Under the pieces are notes generated by a model that was given only the letters and a program-made list of their open reading frames with translations, was not told the origin of the DNA and did no database searches. A program made the translations under genes and the position numbers. From Gammaproteobacteria bacterium (lineage in GTDB: Bacteria; Pseudomonadota; Gammaproteobacteria; Pseudomonadales; UBA5518): a stretch of DNA of 64,000 nt. Below, piece after piece: positions 17,288-25,512 of this stretch; position 1 is the first letter of the stretch, and every line of letters begins with the position of its first letter. The stretch spans positions 744,001 to 808,000 of the forward strand of contig JADKDK010000002.1 of assembly GCA_016718385.1 (NCBI GenBank). The letters are read 5' to 3'.

Positions 17288-18913
17288 ATGACGCTCCGCA
17301 TTCTCGACTGCACGCTCCGCGACGGCGGCTACTACAACAACTGGTGCTTTGCGCGCGATCTCGCCGAGGACTACCTGCGGGCCATGGCGGCGGCGGGCGT
17401 CGACATCGTGGAGATCGGCTTCCGCAATTTCCCCCAGGCAAGCTTCCTCGGTCCCTACGCCTATTCGACCGACGCGTTCCTGGACACCCTGGCCGTGCCC
17501 GCCGGTCCCGCGCTCGCGGTGATGGTCGACGCCAAGGCACTGCTCGGCTGCGGACTCGCGCCGGCCGCGGCGGTCGATGCGCTGTTCCAGCCGCGCGATC
17601 GCTCCCGCGTCGAGTGGGTGCGCATCGCCGCGCACCTGGGCGAAATCGCGAACTGCCGCGCGCTGGCGGCACGCCTGCGCGAGCTGGGCTACCGCGTCGG
17701 GCTGAACATGATGCAGGCCGCCGGCAAACCTGCCGGGCAGATCACCGCGCTCGCGCGCGAAGTGGCAGCGTGGGACACGGTCGAGGTGCTCTACTTCGCT
17801 GATTCCTTCGGCTCGATGGATGGCACCGAGGTCGAGCGCGTGATCGATGCACTGGCCGCCGGCTGGAACGGCGCCATCGGCATCCACACCCACAACAACA
17901 AGTCGCTGGCGGTGCGAAACACGCTGGCCGCGATCGAGCGCGGCGTGAGCTTCCTCGACGCGACCGTGACCGGCATGGGGCGCGGCGCCGGCAACGCCGA
18001 GCTCGAGATCCTGCTGTGCGAGCTGGACGCGCGCGGAATCAAGGCCTCGCGCCTCGAGGAGCTGAGCTCGCTGTGCGTGAACGGCTTCCAGCCGCTCAAG
18101 GACCAGTACGGCTGGGGCGCGAGCTTCTTCTACCACTACTCGGCGCTGCACGAGATCCACCCGATGTTCGCGCAGACCCTGATGGCCGACCCGCGCTACA
18201 GCGCGCGCGAGAAATTCTCCGCGCTGCGCTCGCTGGCCGCGCGCAACTCGACCAGCTTCAGCCTGACCGAGGTCGAGCGCTCCCTGCATTCCTTTCGCGA
18301 TGACCGTCCGCTCGACGCCTCGGCGCCGGCCACGGATCTCTCCGCGTTCCGCGATGCCGACGTGCTGCTGGTCGGCGCGGGGCCCAGCGTGCGGCAGTAT
18401 GCCGCCGACATCGAGCTCTTCATCCGCGACCACCGGCTGCTGGTGCTGACGTTGAATCACCAGGGCGCGATCGATCCCGCGCTGGTCGATGGCATCATCT
18501 GCGTCGACCAGTTCCGGCTGCTGTACGAGGCCGATTTCCTCGCCGGCTGCGGCAAGCCGATCTATTCCGCGCGCCGCTTCCAGGACGAGGGCACGCGCGC
18601 GGCGCTCGGCGCGGCCGAGCTGCACGAGTACGATTGCGTGCTGCAATCCGGCGGCTTCGAGGCGCGCGCCAACGGTTGCGTGATCCCGGTGCCGCTCGCC
18701 TTCGCCTACGCGCTGGCGCTGTGCATCGCCGGGCGCGCCCGGCGCATCTTCCTGGTCGGTTTCGACGGATTCCATGCCGACGACTCGCGCCAGGCCGAAA
18801 TGCTGCAGCTGTTCAAGGCCGTGATGCCCGCGCTGGACGCGATCACGCTGACTGCGCTCACGCCCACCAACTACCCCGTGGCGCAAGGATCGATCTATGC
18901 CAGCTACCGCTAG
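17288..18913 (+). CDS. HMGL-type aldolase fused to a DUF115/GT42-like domain
   Basis: 541 residues, two domains. Residues ~1-290 are a pyruvate-type aldolase of the HMG-CoA lyase superfamily: LRILDCTLRDGGYYNNW at the N-terminus and the metal-binding HTHNNKS near residue 200. Residues ~345-541 begin VLLVGAGPSVRQYAADIE and contain IFLVGFDGFHADD, a pattern like DUF115 and GT42 sialyltransferase-type Rossmann domains. First gene of an operon with HAD, CMP-sugar synthetase-like and glycosyltransferase-like genes, each overlapping the next. Likely condenses pyruvate with a sugar aldehyde to form a keto-deoxy acid; the C-terminal domain may transfer or bind the product. Confidence 0.7.
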   Translation: MTLRILDCTLRDGGYYNNWCFARDLAEDYLRAMAAAGVDIVEIGFRNFPQASFLGPYAYSTDAFLDTLAVPAGPALAVMVDAKALLGCGLAPAAAVDALFQPRDRSRVEWVRIAAHLGEIANCRALAARLRELGYRVGLNMMQAAGKPAGQITALAREVAAWDTVEVLYFADSFGSMDGTEVERVIDALAAGWNGAIGIHTHNNKSLAVRNTLAAIERGVSFLDATVTGMGRGAGNAELEILLCELDARGIKASRLEELSSLCVNGFQPLKDQYGWGASFFYHYSALHEIHPMFAQTLMADPRYSAREKFSALRSLAARNSTSFSLTEVERSLHSFRDDRPLDASAPATDLSAFRDADVLLVGAGPSVRQYAADIELFIRDHRLLVLTLNHQGAIDPALVDGIICVDQFRLLYEADFLAGCGKPIYSARRFQDEGTRAALGAAELHEYDCVLQSGGFEARANGCVIPVPLAFAYALALCIAGRARRIFLVGFDGFHADDSRQAEMLQLFKAVMPALDAITLTALTPTNYPVAQGSIYASYR

Positions 18914-19640
18914 GCCCGATTGCGCGATCGTCATTCCGGCGCGCTTCGCCTCCTCGCGCTTTCCCGGCAAGCCGCTCGCCGACATCCTCGGCAAGCCGAT
19001 GATCCGCCACGTCTGGGAGCGCTGCGTCCAGGCGCTGGGGCCCGAGCACGTCTACGTCGCCACCGACGATGCGCGCATCCGCGCGGCCTGTGAGGGCTTC
19101 GGCGCGCGCGTGCTGATGACCTCCTCCGCGTGCCTGACGGGCACCGACCGCGTGGCCGAGGCCGCGCGCGCGCTCGACTACGAGTTCCTGATCAACGTGC
19201 AGGGCGATGAGCCGATGCTGGACCCGGCCGACATCCTCGCCGTGGCGCACGCCTGGCGGCGCCACGGTGGCGCGGTGGTCAACGCGATGACCGCCATTGC
19301 CGACGAGCGCGAGTACTGGTCGCGCAACGTTCCCAAGGTGGTCGCCACACAGGACGGGCGCCTGATGTACATGAGCCGCGCGGCAATCCCGGCGAACAAG
19401 GGCGGCAGCTTCGAGAAGGCCTGGAAGCAGGTGTGCATCTACTGCTTCTCGCCGGCGCAGCTCGCGGCCTTCGCCAGCGTGAGCGCGAAGGGGCCGATCG
19501 AGCAGATCGAGGACATCGAGATCCTGCGCTTCCTCGACCTAGGCGTCGAGGTGCGCATGGTCGAACTGGCCTCGGCCAGCATCGCGGTCGACACGCCCGA
19601 GGACCTGGAGCGCGTGGTGGATGCACTTCGCGGCGGCTGA
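18897..19640 (+). CDS. CMP-Kdo synthetase-like cytidylyltransferase
   Basis: 247 residues of the KdsB family, which joins CMP to a keto-deoxy sugar acid. Visible: IVIPARFASSRFPGKPLADI at the N-terminus, YVATDDARI, GTDRVAEAA and the very conserved INVQGDEPML near residue 97. In true Kdo synthetases the GTDR motif is usually preceded by a His and Ser (as in HxSGTDR); here it is CLTGTDR, so the sugar may differ from Kdo. Overlaps the aldolase gene by 17 bases and the HAD gene by 20. Context says it activates the product of the aldolase. Confidence 0.8.
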   Translation: MPATARPDCAIVIPARFASSRFPGKPLADILGKPMIRHVWERCVQALGPEHVYVATDDARIRAACEGFGARVLMTSSACLTGTDRVAEAARALDYEFLINVQGDEPMLDPADILAVAHAWRRHGGAVVNAMTAIADEREYWSRNVPKVVATQDGRLMYMSRAAIPANKGGSFEKAWKQVCIYCFSPAQLAAFASVSAKGPIEQIEDIEILRFLDLGVEVRMVELASASIAVDTPEDLERVVDALRGG

Positions 19641-20325
19641 TTACGACACGCTGGTATTCGACTGCGACGGGGTCATCCTCGATTCCAACCGCATCAAGAG
19701 CGCGGCCTTTCGCACCGTCACCGCACCCTTCGGCGCCGAGGCGAGCACGCGTTTTCTCGACTACCACCACCGCCACGGCGGCATCAGCCGCAACGAGAAG
19801 CTCGCCCATTTCATCGACGCGATCGTCGCGGTCCCGGTCGCGGCGGCTGACCGCCAACGCCTGCTCGACGGACTGCTGCGCGATTATGCGGCCATCTGCG
19901 CGCGCGAACTGCTCGCCTGCCCTTTGATACCCGGCGTCGCGGCGCTGCTCGCCTCGATCCCGCCGCACGTCGCAGCGCACGTGGTCACGGGCGGGGCGCA
20001 GAGCGAAGTCCGCGCGGTGTTCGCCGCGCGCGGACTCGACAGGCATTTCGCCTCGATCCTGGGCAGCCCGACCAGCAAGCGCGACAACATGCGCCTGCTC
20101 GCCGGGGCCGGGGCCTTGCGCGGGCGCGGGCTCTACTTCGGCGACGCCGAGCTCGACATGCACCTGGCCGAGGAGTTCGGGCTCGAGTTCGTCTTCGTGC
20201 ACGGCGCGTCCGAGTGGCCCGACGGCCGCGCGCGCTGCCCGCACCTGCAGATCGCCGATTTCACGGAGCTCGAGCTGCGCGAGGCATCTGCGGGCACCGC
20301 GGCAATGGAGGATGGCAGCACATGA
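19621..20325 (+). CDS. HAD-superfamily phosphatase
   Basis: 234 residues with HAD motif I LVFDCDGVILDSN at residue 10, motif II VVTGG near residue 122 and motif IV YFGDAELDM near residue 179. It has a helical cap of the beta-phosphoglucomutase type. KdsC-like proteins in Kdo pathways are a different HAD group, but the role, dephosphorylating a keto-deoxy sugar phosphate before CMP activation, fits this position. Overlaps the cytidylyltransferase by 20 bases and the next gene by ATGA. Confidence 0.75.
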   Translation: MHFAAADYDTLVFDCDGVILDSNRIKSAAFRTVTAPFGAEASTRFLDYHHRHGGISRNEKLAHFIDAIVAVPVAAADRQRLLDGLLRDYAAICARELLACPLIPGVAALLASIPPHVAAHVVTGGAQSEVRAVFAARGLDRHFASILGSPTSKRDNMRLLAGAGALRGRGLYFGDAELDMHLAEEFGLEFVFVHGASEWPDGRARCPHLQIADFTELELREASAGTAAMEDGST

Positions 20326-21267
20326 CCGTGAACCTGTTCGTGCTGAGCACCGGCTTCCAGTACTACTTCTCTACGCTGCTGATCGAGCACCTGGGGCTCG
20401 CCGACGTCGCCTACGCCATGTACCAGCCGCGCGAGGGCATCGAGCGCCGCGCGGCCGCGGCGCATCCCGTGGTGTTCGCCGACGCGAACGACGCCCTGAC
20501 ACGCGCGTTCGGCAAGAAGATCGGCAAGCTGCGCTTCGCCCGCAGCGTCTTCGACACGCTCGGCCTGAGGGGCAAGCATGTGCGGGTCTATTCGCCCTAT
20601 TACAACGAGTCGTTCGTCTACGCGCTGCGCCGCCTGCTCGAGCGGCACTGCGCCAGCGTCGAGTACAACATGATCCCCGGACGGTGCGGCGCTGCTGCGT
20701 CACCTGCCCGGCAAGGCCAAGGGAGGCGCTCTGTCGGGGTGGCTGATGCGGCGCGTGCTCGGCGTCGAGCCCGCCGACGTTCGGCACAAGTCGGGCTCGT
20801 GGAGCCCGTTCCTCGCGAAGGTCTATCACTTCGGCGCCCGGGACATCCATGCCGATCCGGCCAAGGTCGTGATCGTGCCGCTCGGTCAATCCGCGCAGGC
20901 GCCGTCGGACGAGGTGCTGGTGATCGGCGGACTGGGCGGCATCAGCCGCGCGTTCGCGCTGGCGGCGCGCGAGAAGGCGCGCGGGCATCCGGTGCGCTTT
21001 CGGATGCACCCGAAGAACCGCCGCGGCATCGAGTTCATCGCGACGGAGGCGCCCGACTGGGTGGAACTGCAGCTCACTGGAATCCTCGAGGAGCATCTGC
21101 TGGCCCACCCGTATGCAAGGGTGATCGGCTATTACTCCTCCGCGGTGATGTTCAATCACCTGTTCGTGAGCAACAGCCGTTCCGAGTTCATCGTCGAGGC
21201 CGCCAGCGAGGATCCGGACTATCACTCCACGGCCGATGCCTGCGGCATCCCCGTGACGGTGGTGTGA
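20322..21267 (+). CDS. Sialyltransferase/polysialyltransferase-like glycosyltransferase, one-base frameshift
   Basis: Read as one gene after removing one G at 20679-20680, it gives about 314 residues starting VNLFVLSTGFQYYFSTLL, similar in layout to GT52/GT38 enzymes that use CMP-sugars (short beta strand, then a Gln-containing helix). The second part holds FRMHPKNRRGIEF and IGYYSSAVMFNHLF, the pattern of the CMP-binding HP and S-S motifs in bacterial sialyltransferases. As printed, the frame breaks after IPG at residue 119. ATGA overlap with the HAD gene places it as the transferase of the CMP-activated sugar. The break is probably a sequence error (see bamA and rnhB). Confidence 0.65.
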
Positions 21268-21281
21268 GCGGCGCCGCGCGC

Positions 21282-22040
21282 TCAATACATCCCGAGCTCC
21301 TTCTCCGACACCAGCGGCTTGCCCTTGAGCAGGCGGTTGAAGCGCTTGACCAGCATGCGCGAGCGCCGGTAGTCCTCGAACACCACGATGAACACCTTGC
21401 GCAGCTGCCCCTCGGGGCACTCGATCGCGCGCACGCCGTGCCAGGAATTGCCGCGGCGCCCGAAGATCAGGCTGCGGTTGTCCATGGTCTCGGCGGTCCA
21501 GGAGGCGTCGAAATCCTCGAAGCCCGGGCTGGAGTCCACCGCGAAACGGCCGTGATCGTCGAGCACGATGGTCTCGCCGCCCCACGCGGGGTCCCAGTTG
21601 TCGCGCGTGTTCAGGTAAAAAATGTGCGAGCCGAGCTTGGTGCGCGAATCGCAGTGTGGCGAGACGCTGCAGGCGCGCGGCGTGTAGTGCCAGTGGAAGC
21701 GGAAGCGGAAATGGCGATGCCCGAGCAGCCGCGCGATGAACGAGCGGTAGGCGTCGCCGCGCAGCTCGTCGATGAACTCCTGCCACGGGGCCGGCAATTC
21801 CATGCCGTCGAGATACTCGAGCACGTAGCGATCGTGGTTCTGCTGGCCGTACTTGCGCTGGCGCGTGTAGTCGATGGCCGAGGTGAAACGGCTCACGTCG
21901 GGCAGGTTCGCGACCAGCCGCGCGAAGCCGTCGGCGCTCAGGAAGCCGGCCGGGTTGACCCACGGGAACGGATCGGTCTGCTGGAATGCGCGCGGATCGA
22001 TCGCAGCCAGCGCCTTCGCGTCGATGTATGCCACTGCCAC
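21282..22040 (-). CDS. 2OG-Fe(II) oxygenase-like protein
   Basis: 252 residues. HxD ligand pair in CSVSPHCDSRTKLGSH near residue 128 and a distal His in RRGNSWHGVRAIE near residue 200, followed by the Arg region that holds 2-oxoglutarate. Resembles oxygenases found in capsule and LPS loci that hydroxylate sugars or lipid chains. Convergent with the glycosyltransferase (14-base gap). A paralogue lies at 7776-8534. The 252 bases ahead of it, up to the sulfotransferase start, form a divergent promoter region with a GC-rich stem around 22150-22195. Confidence 0.7.
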   Translation of the reverse strand: MAVAYIDAKALAAIDPRAFQQTDPFPWVNPAGFLSADGFARLVANLPDVSRFTSAIDYTRQRKYGQQNHDRYVLEYLDGMELPAPWQEFIDELRGDAYRSFIARLLGHRHFRFRFHWHYTPRACSVSPHCDSRTKLGSHIFYLNTRDNWDPAWGGETIVLDDHGRFAVDSSPGFEDFDASWTAETMDNRSLIFGRRGNSWHGVRAIECPEGQLRKVFIVVFEDYRRSRMLVKRFNRLLKGKPLVSEKELGMY

Positions 22041-22292
22041 CTCCGTCGGCCGGCGCGAATGCCGCGCGGGCGCTTTGCCTGAACGCCAGTACAGCGCAAA
22101 ATGCTACCAGACTCGCGCCTGCAATCCATGTGCATTTGGCGGTTTCCGCCGGGCGCGCTGCGCGCGGCGCAGGCGCGGGCGTCGCGCCCGCACAAATGCG
22201 CCTTTTGCGGCAGGCAAAGTACCGCGGATAGCGGGTGAGCCGGGGGCGGGCACCTGCTAGTATTTTTTCCCAACATTTGTGCGGCTTTTCAG

Positions 22293-23228
22293 ATGCATAC
22301 GGTATTCAAGAAGGTCTCGCGATTCCTCATCCTCGGCCTCTGTTTCTGGATGCCGGCGCAGCGGAAAATCCGTCTCGAACGCTGGCTGCGCGGTCGCGAG
22401 GAGTTCTACAAGCTCGAGCGCGCGGACTGCGTTATCGTATCCTTCGGCAAGAGCGGCAGGACCTGGCTCAGGGTGTTGCTGTCGCGCTTCTACCAGTTAG
22501 AGCACAGCCTGCCCGAGCACAACCTCATCGGCTTCGACAACCTGCACCGCAAGAATGCCGCGATACCGCGCATTTTCTTCACACACGACAACTACCTGAA
22601 GGACTACACCGGGAACGCCGACTCCAAGAAGGACTACTACGGCAAGAAGGTGATCCTGCTCGCGCGCAACCCGCTCGACACCACCGTCTCTCAATACTTC
22701 CAGTGGAAGTTCCGCATGCGTCCCGGCAAGAAGTCGCTGAACGACTATCCCGAGCACGGCAGCGACCTGGAGATCTTCCCGTTCATGATGGATCGCGACG
22801 CCGGCCTGCCCAAGGTCATCGACTACCTGAACCTGTGGGCGCGCGAGGCGCCGAGATGCGCCGACTTCCTGCTGGTGCGCTACGAGGACATGCGCGCCGA
22901 CACCGCGGGCACGCTGGAGCGCATCGTGAAGTTCATAGGCACACCGGGTACCCCGGAGCACATCCAGGGCGCCGTGGAGTTCGCCTCGGTCGAGAACATG
23001 CGCGCGATGGAAACCGGGCGCACGTTCTGGAAGAGCGGCAGCCGCATGGTCGCCAAGGATGCCAGCAATCCCGACTCCTTCAAGGTGCGCAAGGCCAAGG
23101 TCGGCGGCTATCGCGACTACTTCGACGACGCGCAGGTGCTGGAAATGCAGGCGCTGGTAAAGAAGGAACTCGCCGGCTTCTACGATTTTCCGCTCGAGGA
23201 ACTGAAGGCCGCCTCGCCCGCGGCCTGA
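22293..23228 (+). CDS. PAPS-dependent sulfotransferase
   Basis: 311 residues of the sulfotransferase domain family, moving sulfate from PAPS to a hydroxyl. The 5'-phosphosulfate loop is VSFGKSGRTWLRVLL near residue 50 and the 3'-phosphate motif is ILLARNPLDTTVSQY near residue 128. A hydrophobic N-terminal stretch (FLILGLCFWM) may tether it to the membrane. The target is unknown; the surrounding genes point to a lipid or cell-surface glycan. A sulfated sphingolipid or glycolipid would be a natural product of this neighbourhood. Confidence 0.85.
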   Translation: MHTVFKKVSRFLILGLCFWMPAQRKIRLERWLRGREEFYKLERADCVIVSFGKSGRTWLRVLLSRFYQLEHSLPEHNLIGFDNLHRKNAAIPRIFFTHDNYLKDYTGNADSKKDYYGKKVILLARNPLDTTVSQYFQWKFRMRPGKKSLNDYPEHGSDLEIFPFMMDRDAGLPKVIDYLNLWAREAPRCADFLLVRYEDMRADTAGTLERIVKFIGTPGTPEHIQGAVEFASVENMRAMETGRTFWKSGSRMVAKDASNPDSFKVRKAKVGGYRDYFDDAQVLEMQALVKKELAGFYDFPLEELKAASPAA

Positions 23229-23304
23229 GAATGCGCTCCCGGCCGCCATCGCCGCCGGGAGCCGGAGCCATAGACTTCGTCCAACCTGAATGGAGGGCCG
23301 GACC

Positions 23305-24252
23305 ATGCAGAACTGCGTTTTCATCCAGACCAACCACAAGCAGATCACGGGCGCGTTCGTCGCGCAGCATGCGCTGCGCCGTTACTCGACCCACAACGAC
23401 CGGTTCGATGTGAAGATCATCGAGAAGAAGGACTACCCCTACTTCGACGCCCGCGAAGGGCAGACCTACCTGCGCGACGGCGTCAAGCGCGTGTGGCTCA
23501 ACGACGACCTGCAGTCCTTCACTCTGACGCGCTTCATGCCGCCGGAGCTGATGGGCTTCCAGGGCCGCGCCGTGGTGATCGACCCGGACGTGTTCGCCTG
23601 CGCCGATGTCTGGGATCTGTTCTCGCGCGACATGCAGGGCAAGGCCGTGATGTGCCGCCCGCGCTCGGGCACCAAGGGACTGATCGACAAGTGTCTCGCC
23701 ACCAGCGTGATGCTGCTCGACTGCGCGAAACTGCGGCACTGGAAGGTGCAGGAGCGCTTCGACCAGATGTTCGACTTCACCTTCGACTACATGGACTGGA
23801 TCTGCCTGAAGAGCGAACCGGAAGGCACGGTCGGGCTGCTCGAGCACGAGTGGAACGACTTCGACAAACTCACGCCCGCGACGAAGATGCTGCACACCAC
23901 GCGCCGCCGCACGCAGCCGTGGAAGACCGGGTTGCCGGTGGATTTCCGCATCGCCGAGCGTTTCCGCCTGTTTCCGCCGGCGGCATGGCTGATGAAGGCG
24001 CGCCGTCACCTGTTCGGCGAGTACGGGCTGATGGGCCGCTACCGCCAGCACCCCGACATCAACCAGCAGAACTTCTTCTTCGGCCTGCTCAAGGAATGCC
24101 TCGACAACGGCACGGTGACCGAGAGTTTCCTGCGCGAGGAAATGCGTCTGAACCACGTGCGCCACGATGCCATCGAGGTATTGAAGAGCACGCCCGACCT
24201 GCCGCCGGCGCCGCGGCACCCGCTTTCAGGCGTCGCGCAGAAGGCCGCCTGA
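23305..24252 (+). CDS. Glycosyltransferase-like protein (GT-A, GT8-like)
   Basis: 315 residues starting MQNCVFIQTNHKQITGAFVAQ, with a GGAGGG site upstream that decides the start at 23305. The stretch GRAVVIDPDVFACADVWDLF near residue 90 looks like the Asp-x-Asp metal site of GT-A enzymes such as GT8, and HTTRRRTQPWK later resembles the C-terminal His region of that group. It follows the sulfotransferase by 76 bases in the same direction. Donor and acceptor cannot be read from sequence. Confidence 0.6.
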   Translation: MQNCVFIQTNHKQITGAFVAQHALRRYSTHNDRFDVKIIEKKDYPYFDAREGQTYLRDGVKRVWLNDDLQSFTLTRFMPPELMGFQGRAVVIDPDVFACADVWDLFSRDMQGKAVMCRPRSGTKGLIDKCLATSVMLLDCAKLRHWKVQERFDQMFDFTFDYMDWICLKSEPEGTVGLLEHEWNDFDKLTPATKMLHTTRRRTQPWKTGLPVDFRIAERFRLFPPAAWLMKARRHLFGEYGLMGRYRQHPDINQQNFFFGLLKECLDNGTVTESFLREEMRLNHVRHDAIEVLKSTPDLPPAPRHPLSGVAQKAA

Positions 24253-24267
24253 GGGCGCGGCGACAGC

Positions 24268-25347
24268 TCAGGCGCCGCTCGTCGTGAACAGCGCCGCGAC
24301 GGCCGCCGCCGCGCGTCCTGTCTCGTCGACCGGGTCGCGCGCGCTCATCGCCGGCTTGCCTTCGCCCAGCCAGCTGGCGCGTCCCTGCGCCACGAGGCGC
24401 CTGATTATCCGTGCGGTGTCGCGACGCATGCGCCGCGGCCCGATCGCCATCGCCAGCCGGTGCGCCAGGGCATTGAAACGGTAGTTGTAGCGCCGCCGCC
24501 ACCAGTGCGGACCATCGTCCAGACTGAACAGGAACAGCGGCTTGGCGGCAAACAACGCCTCGGCGATCATCGACATGCTGTCGGCCGTGACCACGAACTG
24601 CTCCGCAAGGCCGAGATAGCCCAGGTAGGGATTGTCCTCGCGCGGTCCGCCCCAACGATGACAGTGCACGGCGACGTCGAGCTCGGCGAGGAACGCATCC
24701 GTCACGCCGGGCGGCGTGCGCGCGCTGTCCGTCACCAGCACCGAGCCGTGCTGCGAACGCGCCAGTCCGTTGACCAGCCGCCCGAGCCGGCGCGCCTTCT
24801 GCTGCGTGAAGACACAGGCGCCGCTGTTGCCCCCGAGCAACACAGCGATGCGAGGCACCGCGAGCAGCGCAAGGCGCGCCCGCCAGCGTTGCGCCTCGTT
24901 CGCGAGCCGCTCCGGGCGCAGGCGATGCATCGGCAGCTCGTTCTCGAGCACGTTGGGGCGGGACGGCAAGCTGTATTGCGGGGTGGTGACGATCAGGTCG
25001 AAGGCATCCAGCGGCGCCCACGGCCTGCCGACGTGCACGAGCCGCACGCCCGGCGCCTGCCTGCGGATCCACCGCGCCACCGGTTCGTTGCGCCGCCCGG
25101 AACTGATCACCAGGTCCGGCCACGGCGGCTGGAGCACGCTCGAGGCGCCGCGATCGATGCCGCACAGCGTCACGCCGAGCAACCGGTTGGCCAGCAGTTC
25201 CCACGGCCGGTAGACGATACGCTTCTCGTCCCACGGCCATGCGAGTGCTTCGGCCAGCGCCAGCACCTGGTTGTTGTCGCCCGCCTTGTGGCCGAGCAGC
25301 AGCCAGACGCGCGGCGTCCGGCCCGAATGCGCGTTGTCTTCGTTCAC
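24268..25347 (-). CDS. ELM1-family (DUF1022) GT-B-like protein, copy 2
   Basis: 359 residues. VWLLLGHKAGDNNQVLALAEAL at the N-terminus, SSGRRNEPVARWIRR near residue 80, LLGGNSGACVF near residue 170 and TADSMSMIAEALFA near residue 250. The GTG at 25347 is taken as the start, with AAGGGA upstream; no ATG fits. It is divergent from lptF (165-base gap) and convergent with the glycosyltransferase. The fold and the Ser/Asp motif suggest a nucleotide-sugar glycosyltransferase. Closest in layout to copy 3, which lies on the other side of lptFG and the ABC exporter. Confidence 0.75.
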   Translation of the reverse strand: MNEDNAHSGRTPRVWLLLGHKAGDNNQVLALAEALAWPWDEKRIVYRPWELLANRLLGVTLCGIDRGASSVLQPPWPDLVISSGRRNEPVARWIRRQAPGVRLVHVGRPWAPLDAFDLIVTTPQYSLPSRPNVLENELPMHRLRPERLANEAQRWRARLALLAVPRIAVLLGGNSGACVFTQQKARRLGRLVNGLARSQHGSVLVTDSARTPPGVTDAFLAELDVAVHCHRWGGPREDNPYLGYLGLAEQFVVTADSMSMIAEALFAAKPLFLFSLDDGPHWWRRRYNYRFNALAHRLAMAIGPRRMRRDTARIIRRLVAQGRASWLGEGKPAMSARDPVDETGRAAAAVAALFTTSGA

Positions 25348-25512
25348 GCCGGGATATTCCCTTCCTTCGTCGTGCCAGCCCCTATCCGCTGCATTACAAT
25401 AGCAACGCTGCCCGAGGCGCGCGACCACCGGCTCCGTCGCGCCTTGCCCGCCCGCGCGAGCCGCTGCCCCGGCATCAACCACGGACTGTGACCACGGACA
25501 TCAGCCACCCGC

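Noticed and set aside
18897..19640. Calling this gene plain kdsB as proof of a normal Kdo/LPS core
   Set aside because: Motif deviation before GTDR and its position after an HMGL aldolase argue for another sugar; the symbol is withheld.
20322..21267. Reading the broken glycosyltransferase as a phase-variable or dead gene
   Set aside because: The same one-base insertion pattern affects rnhB and the essential bamA, so a technical error is more likely.
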